DNA of 64,000 bases from Hirundichthys speculiger. Lineage: Eukaryota; Chordata; Actinopteri; Beloniformes; Exocoetidae. This document shows, piece after piece, positions 1 through 13,350 of the stretch (its first letter is position 1; each line of letters opens with the position of its first letter). The translations under genes and the position numbers were made by a program. Location of the stretch: the NCBI GenBank assembly GCA_018398805.1, contig JAGFBZ010002379.1, positions 992,001 through 1,056,000 of the forward strand. Reading direction: 5' to 3'. The notes beneath the pieces were generated by a model. The model had not been told where the DNA came from. It did not search any database and worked only from the letters and a program-made list of their open reading frames with translations.

Positions 1-914
1 GACAAGTGGGGTTCACCACAAAATGATTATACTGTTGTACATCACAGAGCTTTTCTTATTGACTGGGTGAATAATGAGACCTTTTTTAACTATGGGAATG
101 TGTACGTGAGAAAGAAATGATGGAGACAGAAGTAAAGGAAAGAAGAAAAGAGGGCAACCTTAGTGCTAAGACTCTTAGGGTTCCTGCATGATTAATTAAA
201 AGTGGCAGGATGGAGGAAGAGGTGGGGGAAATAATTCAGAAGTATTGTATCGGAATGGTGTAATCCCTAAAGGAGGATTTGGTGCACGTGACAAGGAATA
301 TTTTGGGCCTGACATCTACGCATCGGAACCAAAGCATTTCCTGCAGACACAATGTCAGGCGACTGGTAGCATCACTGCATTAAAATCTATCCATGAGGGA
401 AAGTGCAGAAAATATCCTCACAGATTGTCATAGGCTGAATCTTTAGGGAGTGAAGTCATCCACAGTTCACATGCAGCATGAGAAACATGAGATCAGTAAA
501 CTTGAGATTTTACCCTGATCATCAGACTGAATTCATTTTCATTGAATTGACTCAGTCTAACAATGTGCCAGAGTGGAAAAAAAACATACCATGTTTTAAA
601 TGTGTAAATGACTTATGTTGGGATTTGGTTTGATATAAAGTTAGGTTGAATTTAAATATTTTTAAATGATATTTGTCCTGACTGTTACTGTTACTGCAAT
701 CAAGAAATGACTCAAAATGATTTTTGATGGCTAGAAAAGGACATAAAAACAACCACAAAGAAACCCATAACAACTGCAACCAGAAGAGGCTAAAACTGAT
801 TTAAACCAGCTAAAATGTTATCAAAGCATGGACTCTAGAATACTCAAAACAACCATAAAGACACCAAAATGACACAGATAATTACCAACAACTTACTTGA
901 TTGTGCCATTGAAA

Positions 915-1040
915 GCCACCAGCTCAGTCGCTGTACGGTTTGGAAATCTCACTGTCAAAGAAAAGAAAGCTTTAAATAGAGTTGTACGTTCTGCCCGTAA
1001 AACAGTAGGCTCGATGCCGCCAGCTCGAGGACATTTATCA
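915..1040 (+). mobile_element. Fragment of a LINE reverse-transcriptase ORF, C-terminal tail
   Basis: One frame through 938-1030 reads FGNLTVKEKKALNRVVRSAR followed by a short Lys-Thr-Val-Gly stretch. This resembles the conserved tail found after the reverse transcriptase domain in fish L2/Rex-type LINEs, where a Trp-Tyr-Gly-Asn-Leu-Thr motif is followed by Lys/Arg-rich sequence. Only this short piece is recognisable and no catalytic FADD box is present. It is a dead 5'-truncated or internally deleted copy. The family is not certain. Confidence 0.5.
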
Positions 1041-1254
1041 ATCCAAACTGCTTTGGGCCTTACACATTATAACTGACCCAAGTGTTCGTCCTGCTGCACA
1101 GAAATTTGGATTCTGGATTAATCAGTTTGTCCAATAATAACAGGTATTGATGCTCACAAAATGAATGTAGAGTAGCATAGCCAACATAGGCTACTTAACA
1201 AACACAGAACAGCCTTTAACTACTTGGTTTGTTTTTGTTTTTTTTTGTACTTCC

Positions 1255-1372
1255 TGCTAGAGCGCCCCCCTGAGGGCTGAAGAAAAATTCATAGAAAAGC
1301 CACATCTCTGTATAAGCGTCATGGTTTGAAGCGTGGGACAAAAGTAGCGGCTTATAGTCCGGAAAATACGGG
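1255..1372. repeat. Teleost interspersed repeat, probable DNA-element end
   Basis: The block ends in the sequence TTATAGTCCGGAAAATACGG (about 1352-1371), preceded by GCGCCCCCCTGAGGG near 1262. I recognise this terminus as one that recurs in many fish genomes next to non-autonomous DNA elements. I do not see a matching opposite end or a target-site duplication, so the boundaries are approximate. Confidence 0.4.
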
Positions 1373-4300
1373 AATTCACATGTCTGGAATCAGACTTATG
1401 TAATTCACAAGCTATTTCACATTTATGTAACAGTTTGGCTTTTTACTTATGAGTAAACATTTCTGTTGTGTTCTCCAACTAGCCTCTGAAACTCATGACT
1501 CTTGATTTCCAAAAACTCTCTAAGGAAGGGACAGTTGTAATTGCTTTCCAAAGAGCAACTAATCCTTTGTCAGTGGTAAATAAATAATCCAAAGACACAA
1601 TATCTGAAGATATCACTTGAAGTAATTCCACAAAGGCAGTGATCCCACTTCGTGACTCTCTGGATTCCAAAGGAAAGATGAGGAAAAAAAATATAATAAA
1701 ATAAAACCAGTGGAGAGCACAGCTAGTTATTAAAACAGTGGAAGGAGCAGCAGGGAAGGAGACAGGCCAAGGAAAGGAGAAGTGAAGGGACAGTGATGGG
1801 ATAAAGGAAGAACAGAAGTGTGTTTGTCTTTATGTGTGCAGCATAGTTGAAGGGTTGACCGAAGTTTACTCCCTCTCTTAACACCACCCCTCTGGTTGTA
1901 AAATTTCATCATCACATCAGGACTTAGTTGAGTTTAGCACTGAAAAAAAAGTGATTTTGAGACAAACAGAGGGCACTGTTTGGGTAGCGGAAAATACCTA
2001 GTAGCGGTTGCAGATTAACAGAAAATCAGTCTGACATCAGACTTTAAAAAAGACCTGTGAAAAGGAAAGAAAAAACACTTAAGTTTTATTTCTCAAAGCA
2101 AACAGCATGAAAATCACTGCTTACATAATCTACAAAAAAAAAAAAAAAACAGTTAAAAAGATAGCCTCGTGCTGACATGTGGATCCCCCAACGATGCTGC
2201 TGCCTGTTGCAGAAGAGGTGTTAATAATGAGGCATGATGTCAGTGATAAGGCAGTTGTAAAAGAATCGATTGCAGTAAAAACCCCTACAGGTTACGTAAC
2301 ACAAACATGTGCTTGTTTCCTGTCGACTCTCAAGAGGCCTGAGAGTCCTCTGTGAGACGGCACACAAGAGCTACTCACTCAGTGTTAATCACAAGCCAAA
2401 TTGTGAACCCCTTTAAAAAAAAAAAATCCGCCTATGCTGTTTGTGTGTGTATGTTTCAAAGGAAATAAGGTGGCCAGTTCAGTACTGATTAAAGCACACT
2501 GACCCAGTGAAGCTTTACAAGGGTAACATGACTAGCATGCCTTTGCATTGACCTGCACTGATTGGCTGTTGGAAGTGGGATGGGTCTGCCAACTCCCCCA
2601 CCTCAGGCCAATCGATTGGAGGAAATGCAGAAGCATGCAAGGAGTTCTCTGAGCATGTGGACTTACACAACAGGGTACACATTAGGTGTAGCCAAAGAAA
2701 GAGTAAAGCGAGGACAAGAATGACAGATGGAAAAGCAGCAGTAAGGCCTCCTTGATGACAAGGACAGGCTTTATCTTCATTTAACAAGGCTACAACTATT
2801 TTGAGAGTGGTGGTTGAGCATGACTGCGTGTCTGTTTGATTAAGCTACAGGTTAATTCTGAGAGGAACTATATGGTTTTAATATAGGCTGTTTAGATATA
2901 GACTAAAAAAGAAACCCCTTTCATGGGAAGAAAGAAAAATCCATTTGTTTCAAGTGTGTTTCTGAAGGCACCTCTGGTCCCTCGAAGACCTGCATTTATT
3001 TTCAAAACTTTAACAACAGAAATATAAGCCAAAGAAGGTGTGGCTGGAGGCCTTCTGGCAAGTTCCAGACCCCAATACAGCTCATACACATAAACAAAAC
3101 TTAAACAGACACGACACACACACACAAACTTAGAGAGAGACACTCTGCCATTGGCCGGGAAACACACATATGATTGAAGAGAATGGAATGTTCTGTCTGC
3201 AGTCCAGAGCTCAGGGCAGCTGGAACCTGGACCAAGTGTGTGTGTTTGTGTGAGTTTCTGGGAGTGCGTGTGTTTGTGCAGGGTTACAGTATAAATAACC
3301 GTCCTCTCTCGGCAGCGTTAGCACAGACCAGCCAGGCGGTTTATTTATAAACGACATTATACGTGTCGAGACCAGCATGTTGTCTACACCTCTGCCTACT
3401 GGAATTATATTCCCTTGCAAACACGGACAGCTGCAGACACCACAACCCCGTAGGTTTTCTCATTACACTAACTCTCCCATACATGCAAAGGGGATCAACA
3501 TCTGCTGCCACTTCTCTTTTCTCAAATTTGGAGCAATTTTCCACACTTGGCATTAAAATGTGGACCCGAATGTCTCTTGAGTGATTGGATCTAACTTTCC
3601 TGCTCTATATGTAAATAAAAAAAACACACACCATTTTCACTTGCAAACAACAAATACATTGTTATTTTTTAATCACCAAAGGCAGCTGCAGAAAAGAGCT
3701 TGGCCGGAATAAGACAAAGATGATCTGACACCAACTTTTTTTTCCCCAAACTTTATTAAACAAAGGATGCATATGATATAAGTAAAGGTGTATACAGTAC
3801 AAGGAAAGATCCTCCACAAAAGCAAAGTGGAGAAGATTTATTGTGGTTATTTGAGTTATCACCTTATGAGTTATAAGGTGAAGAATATAAAACAACAAAA
3901 TTGTAAACTTCTCATTTTAAAGACAAAAGTAAGAAAAAATTGCACCTAAGGTCATGAATACAGCAGACTTTTCTTTGTTTCTTTATTTATTCAGTGATTT
4001 ACTTAGATGTTAGTATATTACATGATTTCACACCAGAGTTTATATTAATTAGTTAATTGGTCCTCTTTAATTGTGAAATTAAACATCAAAAGTGGAATAC
4101 CAGAAATGTATGAATGTGCTTGATGAACATTTTTTTTCCAGTATAGTCTGTTGCCAGGGTAACTACATGACGTCTACATCATATCTGATTTTGAATCTAA
4201 AACACTACATTGATTAAATGTGATCATATTGATAATTTTATTGTTCCATGTATCAGGTATAGGTATGTCTTCAAAAGACCAATGCAAAATAATCCAAATG

Positions 4301-5519
4301 GCTTTTAAGATTTGCATTTGTCCTGTCAGGATTAGCATGAAGACATATAACTGGACATATCAAGGTCAAACTGTTAGCCACCTTGGCCACCCTAACCCTG
4401 ACTAGCCTTTTAAATCTGTCATTCATTTATCATCAATGTTCTAAAACACTGCCTGTTACAGATTTGCACAAAGTTGGACTTTATTGCTTTCTCAAGTCAA
4501 ATAATACTGAAGGGCATAATTATTTTTGATCACAAGCATTTGTCACTGTGTCATTTCAAATCATATCTGACACTGTGCTAATTGTCCGTTTGACCCAGCA
4601 GCAGTTGCTGTTGACATTAGACTCAGATTAGTGATGGTTTACATAATGGCTAAGAAAGCGTGGTTATGTTTGGCCAAGAATCTCACACACACATGCACAC
4701 TGTGTCGGCGGGTGGTTAAATACATTAGAGTTGTAGAGCTCAGGTCACAGATTTTGTCCAATCACAGCAGTGAGAGCAGAGTTAAAGGGATAGGGCTAAA
4801 ATGTGTGAGGCGGGAGCTGCATGCTCTAAGCACTTTGACCCTTGACTCGGTGCTGTCTCCAGCTCCATCAGACTTTAGCCCTTTGACACAGCTCTTTCCA
4901 GCAATACAAAGAAATGAATACCTGGGTCTTCCCTCCCTCCCCCATACCATTAATAAAGCGAGTCGGGTGTATGTGTTTCTCTCTGGCACACACAGCACGG
5001 GAATATTCAAGGGAAACTGACCCAGTTCGTACATTTGAGTTCAGATATGTGCTGTATCTGGGTGATGAAATACACTTGCAACACCATGTAGACCTGCCCT
5101 TTTCTTTACTGCCTGGCTACATAAACCAGTTTCACTTTACCAATCACTGCTCCTGGAGCTCGGACATCTACAACCAATTAGGAAGCGCTTTGAGAATCAT
5201 CTGGACCAATCAGAGAGTTCTGCCTCTAAATTATTGGAGGGGGGTTCATTTCTACACATTTACAGCACACGGTTAGCCTAAAAGTGAAAACTCAAAAGAT
5301 TTGAGGATGCACACATGCCACACATACTCATTTACATACATTCAGATATACAGTACGAGTCCGACTACACGCCTTCAAAAATCAGAGAATTGAGAAAGAA
5401 GAGGGAATGACATTCCTTGCGTGGTTGCTGACAGTGATTAATTATTCCCACATGTTGCTGACAGACAAAAAAGCCTCTGTGTTCCTGAGCTCTGCCTGCA
5501 GCTGGTGCAGACAGACAGA

Positions 5520-5551
5520 CACACACACACACGCACACACACGCACACACA
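5520..5551. repeat. (CA)n microsatellite
   Basis: Tandem CA dinucleotides interrupted by CG steps, about 32 bp. It produces meaningless open frames on both strands. Confidence 0.9.
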
Positions 5552-6659
5552 GGACTGTCCCACAAAACACACTAAGCTTTCTCAGGCTACTTTGAGCTAA
5601 GTGGCTTCAAATATGTAACGCTGGTGAACCTGGATAACCGGTTTAATGAGCAGTTGACAGGTGAGCCTGTGTGTTTTGTTTTTTTTAAGACTAGTGATGT
5701 GAGATTTAGTGTAACCATTCCAGCTGTAGAAAACATGAACAGAAAGAGCACTTCATTTGATTTGATCAGGTTAGATTGATCAGTCTAGCCAAGTAGTTCA
5801 GTTTGGACCATGAGGGAATAAATTGACTGAAGCATGATATGGGTAAAGTGGAATGCAGAGTGTGGAAAATATTAGATTAAGACAAAAAAAAAAAAACTTC
5901 TTCGTGCAACTACTTCTTGCATTGTGTCTAGATCCAAAGATGACGATGCAAATAAATGTATGACTACGTTTATATGACTACATTTGTGATCCCACAGTGT
6001 AAATAGAACCCAGTAATACCGTACTGATATAGCAAACTGGGAAAATAACTAATACACCAGAATAACAACATTTACCTGATCCAGCAGTGAAACAAAATAT
6101 GTCACCTTATGGTGTAACATCTGTGCCCAAACCCTGAACAAGTGAAAGAAGTTTCTTTGCTCAGAAAAGGTCTGTGAGCACATACATTGTATTTTGAAAT
6201 GATTTTATTTGCAAAGATTACCAAAATCTGGGCAAACAATAGTTGGCTGCAGCTAAAAGAGTCATTTAGAGTCATTTGCTCCGTCTGCTCACACTTAGTT
6301 CTGTCTGCACACTCGCTCAACATAGCACAGCGTCATGAGTGAGGCAACTTTTCTTTTTTTTTTAAGCACAGAACAGATTTGTTTGTTCAGATTGGGATAT
6401 GTTTTGGTTGTAAAAAAAAAAAAAAAAAAAAGAAAAAACCTAATAAGGTATGTGCTTACAACATACATTTTTCTGTGCTCAAAACATTCCATTGCTCACT
6501 CTAGATTTAGGTACAAATATGATGTCATTTCCTCTAAATCTGTTAAATAAGAACAAAGTTACTAGGTTTCAGTGGGCTGGAATGATGGGCTAAAATTACA
6601 AAGTAATGCCATTCTTCCAATCAAATGTGTTGATAGAATAGAGGTATTTTAGTATTCAA

Positions 6660-6995
6660 TTTACTATCTATACTTGCTTCATTCTGGTCAGGGTCACAGG
6701 GGTCTGCTGGAGCCTATTTCAGCCGTCTTTAGGCGAAAGGCAAGGATGCACACTGGACAGGTTATCAGTCCATTGCAGGGCCACGCAGCCAAACACCCAT
6801 GCACGCTCACACTTTCTCCCCTATGGAGAATCACAAATCACTGTGGGAGGAAGTGGGAGTACCTGGAGAAAACCCCCATAAGCACTGGAAGAACGTGCAA
6901 ACTCCCCACAGAAAAACGCCAGCAGGGTTTCTTACCAGGGACCTTCTAGCTGTGAGGCAACAGTGCTACCAACCAAGCCACCGTGCTGCCCTACC
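6660..6995 (-). repeat. Interspersed teleost repeat, LINE-3'-tail type
   Basis: The block contains the hallmark phrases of a very common fish repeat: a 'gtcacaggggtctgctggag' start, 'tgtgggaggaagtgggagta' with 'cctggagaaaacccccat' in the middle, and 'ctgtgaggcaacagtgctac' ending in 'caccgtgctgccc'. The consensus usually ends in ATGGATGG tandem tails in the opposite orientation, which puts this copy on the minus strand. The class is not certain; an L2-like LINE 3' end is my best guess. It generates two spurious plus-strand frames. Confidence 0.65.
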
Positions 6996-7495
6996 TGTTA
7001 CCAGCTCAAAATAGCTCTTCATGTGAAAATGAAAGTACACACTCTTCCAGTTTTCCAAGGTTTCATGTATCAGGACAGAATAATAACAACAAACATGATA
7101 AATAGCACCAGCTACTTGCCAGGTCTTAAGATTAGGTAAATCCACCTTCAGTTTATGACAGGTCACACTGTTATTTATTTTTTTTTTTTTTTTTCAACAA
7201 AAAGCAAGTCGAAAATGCAGAAGTAGTGTATGGAAAATTGTTCACCGATGATACTACTTCCATAGCAGACTTTATATTAAAGGAACACATTTTTTTAATC
7301 TTTTTTTTGGTCACTATAAGTAAACCTATTTTTCTGCCTTTGTGTAACAGGTCCTTTATGATCTTGAGTGAGAGGGTTTGGGGAAAGGAAAGGGAAAAAG
7401 GAGAACGTTACCGAACAGAAGAATGAATGGAAAAGAAAACTGACACCTAAAGAAGCTTCAGTAAAATCCCTAAACCTGTCATTGCTCTTTGGAAA

Positions 7496-7500
<5 letters not shown>

Positions 7501-7533
<33 letters not shown>

Positions 7534-7562
7534 TGTAGTGAGAGAGAGAGAGAGAGAGAGAG
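7501..7562. repeat. Compound (GT)n(GA)n microsatellite
   Basis: A GT run (7501-7536) is followed directly by a GA run (7539-7562). It explains the Cys-Val and Arg-Glu repeats in the overlapping open frame, which is not a gene. Confidence 0.95.
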
Positions 7563-10500
7563 AATCAGCGCTGCTGTCTCAGTTTGCTGTTTTTATTAAT
7601 GGGCTTCGGGAATACCCGAGCGGAGGCGCAGTAGTAGGCATAGACACCACGACGTGCCACACAAATCCACACACAGTACATGTATTCCTTGAGTAACAGA
7701 ATTTATACTTTTTGTGTTTTTCTCAGTCACATTTGAAGTATTGTCTTAAAGAGCCACATCTCCAAAAAAAAAAAAAATCAAGTAAATGAAGGCAAGCAAG
7801 CGATTCCAAGAAATGCTGCAATGTTGTGTTTATCCCAGCTATTAAATCTGTGTCAATTACAAAAAAAAAGATCCAGATGTAAGGGAGGACATGGATTTTG
7901 AACTTAAGATACATATCTTGGATTTAGCTTTTATAAAAGACAGAATTCCCCCTCTTCATTATAAGTGTTATCTGCTCTGTGTGTGTACACTGTTCATTTT
8001 CATGTATTTACCAGGACTTTAATGAGTTTGTGGAAAGTGTTTATAATGATTATGCATGTCATTAATTCAGTATGTATTATGGGAGGCAGAAAGGATGGAT
8101 CCTGGTGTGCTGGAGCAAATGGATGTCTGCATGAGATGTGCTGCAAAGAAAATATCGAAGCTTAAAGAATTTTAAAAGGAAACTTTAGCAAAAAGAAACA
8201 AAACATCTTGTAATCTCCGAAAGACTTGAAAGACATACTCTCCACTCTCACATAGTCCTCATATATAGCACACACTTTTTCTCTTCCTTTCATTTTACAA
8301 TCATAATTTTCTCACCCTCTTTCTCACTATCACTCACTCTCACTTTCATATGGCACCAAATTCTCCTTTCTCATCACCTTCCGGGCTTTGGGTGCAGATG
8401 GCCCGTTTTCTTTTATTGGTGCTATATCACACGCAGTTACAAAATATCTCACTTGACATTTAAAGGATATGAGGAGTGGCAAGGAAAAGAGAAACATTAA
8501 ACAAGTGAATTTACTGGAGGAGGAGGAGAAGAAGGTGGGGTGCAGGAATCAAGGGATTTAGTATGAAGTGAGGGAAGAGGGTTGATGAATGGCCGGCTGG
8601 CAGGTGAGATTTTACAGCAGTGGGAGAAGAGAAACTCACATTCTGTTCATTCTTTTCTCATTCCTCCAATCATAAGTTTGTGCCCCCCCCCCCCTTTTTT
8701 TTTAGAGTCTTATTTTCTGCTATTATTTACATCTTCTTAGCATCTGGAAGTTTTTTGACCAAGTGTGTGTGTGTGTGCATGTGTGTGTTTTAAAGGTTTG
8801 GTAATAAAAGAGCATTACATCATTCCTCAAGAGATGCTGGCAGAGGATAAACAGTAGTCTCCCTGGTCTCTCTTGTCATCTTACCCCTTTGCAGTCCACA
8901 TCAGCACACACACACACACACACACAGACAGACTTGGGGAAAAAGTGCATTCCGACTCACACGCACAATTCATGATTCCATGTGCCATTTTATGGATTTG
9001 CAAATATGCAACAATGGTCACGAAAAAGTCCCAAAACAACTTTTGCATGCCACTTAGAAAACATTCGACACAGCTTATGCATACGCATACATGTTCAAAT
9101 ATACCGAGATGCTCAAAAAGGGCCATTGGTTCAGTTTGGCAGCAGAGATCATGCTGTTTTGCTCTGCCAGCATAACTTCTAGAATTGTAACTTAATCCCG
9201 CTCCCTCTGCTCTCTGATTGAACTGCCTTTGACCAGAATAACAGTCCTGACCAAATCATCTGTAAACTGTTGCACAGAAATGATGGGACTGTTTCTTGGA
9301 AAACAATATTGCCTTTCCCACAAAAACTTGAAAATGTTGGTTCTCACTAGTTTGAACTCAGAAATCTGTTGCGTTTTTAGGGAGTAAAAATATACATACG
9401 AGGGAAAACGGAGAGAGGGGGAAAAAAAATGCTTGCGTGTTGTGGATAGTGGTTGGGTTGTTTATATGGGAGGATATAGCATAGCCCAAGAGTCCCTCAG
9501 GACCCATAAGAGCTATGTGTTTGTGAAACAACAGAAAGTACGGAAGAGGGAGGGGGTGTGGAAAGCAAAGAAGACAGAGGCAAAATAATGAATTCAACAA
9601 GGTCTTCAGGAGATTATGGGGCACAAGAAAAGGAAGTAAAATAAAAAGAGAGGAAAATATAATCAATGCCAGAAGCCAGAATGCATAAAACCAGAAAGAT
9701 TAATGTTAAACCATAATGTCTCATGACCATGAGTTGAATTCTGTGCCTGTAGATCCACATTGTCTCAGCATTTTTATGTCATTATAATACTGTCCTTGGG
9801 TTACCAGATGGCTACAAGTGTTTTCTTTGTGTGAAAGTTGGGTGGGTGGATTGGGGGGGGTGTCCAGATGGACATTTATATGGACAAATGACGGATCAAG
9901 TGAAGCCAGAATTCCAAGTCTTAAATAACAGCCAAACCAAAGCTTACATTATTTACTTTACAAAATCAAATTCAATCAATTCTGTCACGCTTATTAATAG
10001 AACTCTCACCACCCAGACCCTGATAGAGCATACAGGCCACAGAATGAAAATTCCACAAGAACCTTGCGCAAAATTTATGGCAAAGAGCCACAGGTGCCTA
10101 AAATGTTACAACAGAAATGCATTGTTGTTTTTCACCACTTTTAGGTATAATAGCTGAGTAGGTGGTCCCTTTTGGGGGCTCAGGACATGTTCAAGTTCAA
10201 ACTGAGAAGAATGTTGCTGCATGCATCCCAGAGCACTGTAAAATGTGACCAGAATTAAATGACTTTCAATGCATTTTGGATGCAGTCACATTAGTTCTCA
10301 AAAGTGCCTACTAGCAATCAGAAAATCAACAATGCATCTAAATACCAGGTGTGAAGAGTCTCAGAATCTTAATCCCTTCTGGCTGTACGCTTAGTCACCA
10401 TGCAAACACGGTAAACATAATTCATACCTGGTTATGAACAAATTGAGTCTTTTTTGTCTTTTTTTCCTGTCTTGACTTTAGTGTTAGTTTGATAATATCA

Positions 10501-11394
10501 GTTGATCAACATCCAAGATAACGTACTACTGAGTCAAATGGGAATCTCATTAGATATGTACATTTTTATTGGATAATATATTAATTAACAGTTGGGAATA
10601 TGCAATTAGCTGTGGACATGAAACAGACTGGCATGGGCATTAATGGAGCTACCCTGCTAAAGTGGTAAAAATGAGTCCACAATTGCTCCAGTGTGCATAT
10701 AAAGTCTGATCAGATGTTGTGTGTAAACAACACCAATGGTAGGGCAACAAGCAGTTGAACAGGGTGCTTATGTTTCTGTTTAGGTCTTTAATTTGTGCAT
10801 ACATTTGTGTTATGAATAAAACTCTGGATCATTAGCAAGGCCTCTCTGTGCACCAGTTTTCCTCACAATGAACCTTTTGGGCCCTCACAAGAGATCAGCT
10901 CAGAATTGATCAATGTAAACTATCCAAGAGTCCCACACCAATGAATATAATCTGACACACAGAGGATCTTTTGTAAGAGTCATTCTTAATCAAAAAGATG
11001 CTTCATTATTGAGCGCTGTCTCTTTTTTCTCTTTTATACCCACAACACAAAAGCTGCAGCAGGGACAAAGCAGACATCAGCGCTAAGTACCGCTCTACAT
11101 TAATGTGAGCCTGTCCATATTTAGTGGATAAGCAATTTAACAACAGGCTTGTTGCTTTATTTGTATATCTAGCCATAGATAGCAACTGTTTACAGTGATA
11201 TCTGCACAAAGGCAGCAGTGGTTCTTGGATCTGTGTCATTGGATTTTAATGAAAGGTGTTCTTTAAATGTCATGAAAAAGGAAAGACTGAATAGAGCAAA
11301 GCTATATGGAGGTAGTCATAGTTTGAGTAATTGTTTCATAAGGATTTTGCACACGTCTCTGAGTGAAATCTCGTTCTTTCTTTTTGTGTTACAG

Positions 11395-12829
11395 AACTCC
11401 ATTCGGCACAACCTTTCACTCCACAGTCGTTTTATCCGAGTGCAGAACGAGGGAACGGGAAAAAGTTCCTGGTGGATGATCAACCCTGAGGGAGGCAAAG
11501 GTGGCAAGGCTCCACGGCGCCGGGCTGTCTCCATGGACAACAGCAACAAGTACACCAAGTCTGCCCGTGGCCGTGCTGCTAAGAAGAAGGCTGCCCTGCA
11601 GGCTGCAGCTGCTGCAGCTGGTGAAGGTGGTGGATAGTCCATCAGGTCTCTCCAGGTGGCCTGGGAGCCCAACATCACGCAGCAGTGAGGACCTTGATGC
11701 ATGGACAGACTTCCGCTCCCGCACCAACTCCAACGCCAGCACGCTTAGCGGCCGCCTCTCACCAATTATGGCAAACCCTGAGCTAGATGAGGTGCCTGAT
11801 GATGAGCCTCCTCTCTCACCCATGCTCTACTCCAGTCCTGGCAGAGCACTTTCTCCTGGGAACACCATGCCCAATGGAAAGCCGGCACCCGCTGAGCTGC
11901 CCCGCCTGGCAGATCTGGCAGGTACAATGAACCTGAATGATGGAATCACAGATGACCTAATGGAAGACTTGCTGGACAACATCAAAATGGTACCAACCAC
12001 CTCCAGCCAGACCTTACAAAATGGTTCTTCAGGGTTCAGTTTTGGCAAACCCAATGGCATTAGCTCACCTTCCTCCACTTCTTCTCCATCCTCCAACTCT
12101 TCTTCTAATGGTGGAAGTAATAGTTACAGTAACTCCATCTTTGGTCCCCATACAACAGGCTCCTCTCTCCGTCCATCCCCTATGCAGACCATCCAGGAGA
12201 ACAAACAAACGTCCTTCAGCATGTCCAGCTTTGGCAGCCAAACACTACAAGACCTGCTCAACTCTGGCAATCACAACCATAGCGATGTCATGATGACCCA
12301 GTCTGACCCACTGATGTCACAGGCCAGCGCAGCTGCTGTCATTTCCCAAAATTCCCGTCGTGGTCTGATGCTCCGCAGTGATCCCATAATGACCTTTGGG
12401 ACCACTGGAGGACTTCAGGGCAGCCAAAGGGAGATGTTGCAAAGCAGTAACCACAACCAGAGCACCTTGAGGTCTTTAAATGGAAGCCTGAACCTAACCA
12501 ACGATGCTAACACTCTGGCCAATGCCAAAAACCAGCTCCTGCTCTCACCATTGGGAGGAAATGGATCTTCCTCCATGCAGATTGACCCCTCAATCTTCCT
12601 GAATGGCACAACCAGCAGCAGTGCAGGTGTTAGTCAGGATCGCTTTCCCACAGATCTAGACCTGGACATGTTCAATGGCAGCCTGGAGTGTGACATGGAC
12701 TCCATCATCAGAAATGAGCTTATGGATGCAGATGGCTTGGATTTTAACTTTGACTCTCTGGCCAACATGAATGGAGTCAGCAGCTTCACAAGCACCAAGC
12801 AGACCTCTCAGAGCTGGGTACCTGGCTGA
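11395..12829 (+). CDS. foxo3: Forkhead box O3 transcription factor, second coding exon (contains a frameshift)
   Basis: FOXO3 is a nuclear forkhead activator of stress, autophagy and apoptosis genes, excluded from the nucleus when phosphorylated by Akt/SGK. The exon starts after an acceptor AG at the Asn of [13 protein letters not shown], exactly where FOXO genes interrupt the forkhead domain. It encodes helix 3 and wings (GTGKSSWW), the Akt site RRRAVS (Ser codon 11530-11532), the basic KKKAAL stretch, a second Akt/SGK site RSRTNS (Ser codon 11729-11731), the [16 protein letters not shown] block, the acidic C-terminal activation segment (about 12654-12762) and the terminal SWVPG before TGA at 12827. 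The forkhead part reads in one frame to a stop at 11635-11637. The rest reads in the frame one base later. The switch lies in the Ala/Gly-rich tract 11602-11632, so the sequence has one base too many or two too few. Full-length similarity identifies FOXO3 rather than FOXO1 or FOXO4. Whether this is the a or b paralogue cannot be told. Confidence 0.93.
11602..11632 (+). other. foxo3: Frame-shifting indel interval in foxo3
   Basis: Upstream of this interval the conserved KKKAAL reading uses codons starting at positions of the form 3n+1. From the Asp codon at 11633 onward the conserved [18 protein letters not shown] reading uses 3n+2. Between them is a GCT/GCA-rich tract with no conserved residue to fix the exact point. 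Read literally, the first frame terminates at 11635-11637 and removes the whole activation domain. Confidence 0.85.
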
Positions 12830-13021
12830 GAGAGGAGCAGCAGAGCAGAGCTGGTGTGTATGTTTGAGTGTTAGTGTGCATGGGAACAAATCATGTGGTA
12901 CTTGAGCAACTGTGGACATGTTTAGGTGTAGGAGTCAGGAACCAACTGATTAAATGATTCCCCCCACCCTCACCCCACAGTTCTGACAGCAGTGCACTGT
13001 TTTTTTCTGAAATGCTTAGAT

Positions 13022-13181
13022 CAGGGGTCTCCAACACGAGGCCTCGAGGGTCATTGTCCTGCAAGTCTTAGATGTTTCCCTGCTTCAGCGCACCTGATTC
13101 AAATGAACAGGTCATTAACAAACCTGGGCATGTAAAACATGCAGGACAGCGACCCTAGAGGACCGGAGTCTGAGAGCCCTG
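13022..13181. mobile_element. Non-autonomous hAT-like MITE, copy 1
   Basis: The element begins CAGGGGTCTCCAACAC and its right end reverse-complements to CAGGGCTCTCAGACTC, followed on both sides by an imperfect CCTCGAGGGTC-type block. The total is 160 bp. The flanks are gcttagat (13014-13021) and agttagat (13182-13189), an 8-bp target duplication matching at 6 of 8 positions, as expected for hAT. It lies between the foxo3 stop codon and the probable 3'UTR exon. A second member of the family is at 18363-18573. Confidence 0.75.
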
Positions 13182-13350
13182 AGTTAGATTCTGTATTGAA
13201 CTGATTAAGGTACATGTAAGGTAGTTTAATGCTGCACCTAAGCTGTGTTAAACATGTATCAAAATGTATGCTGCCATATCTGGCAAAAAAAAAAAGAAAA
13301 AAATAGTGTACTGCTGGAAGAAGTAAATAGTGAAAATCTGGATACATTAG

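Larger units (their letters stand above)
1..11394 (+). other. foxo3: foxo3 intron 1, 3' part
   Basis: No open reading frame in this stretch resembles the FOXO N-terminus or the first part of the forkhead domain, so the first coding exon must lie upstream of the window. The stretch ends in a polypyrimidine tract and an acceptor AG at 11393-11394. Its contents are AT-rich unique sequence, simple repeats, a LINE fragment near 0.9-1.0 kb and two interspersed repeats listed separately. FOXO3 intron 1 is very long in other vertebrates, which fits. I see no RNA gene here. Confidence 0.75.

Noticed and set aside
11316..11823. Long minus-strand open frames opposite foxo3 exon 2
   Set aside because: They are antisense shadows of the conserved plus-strand coding exon, with no similarity of their own.
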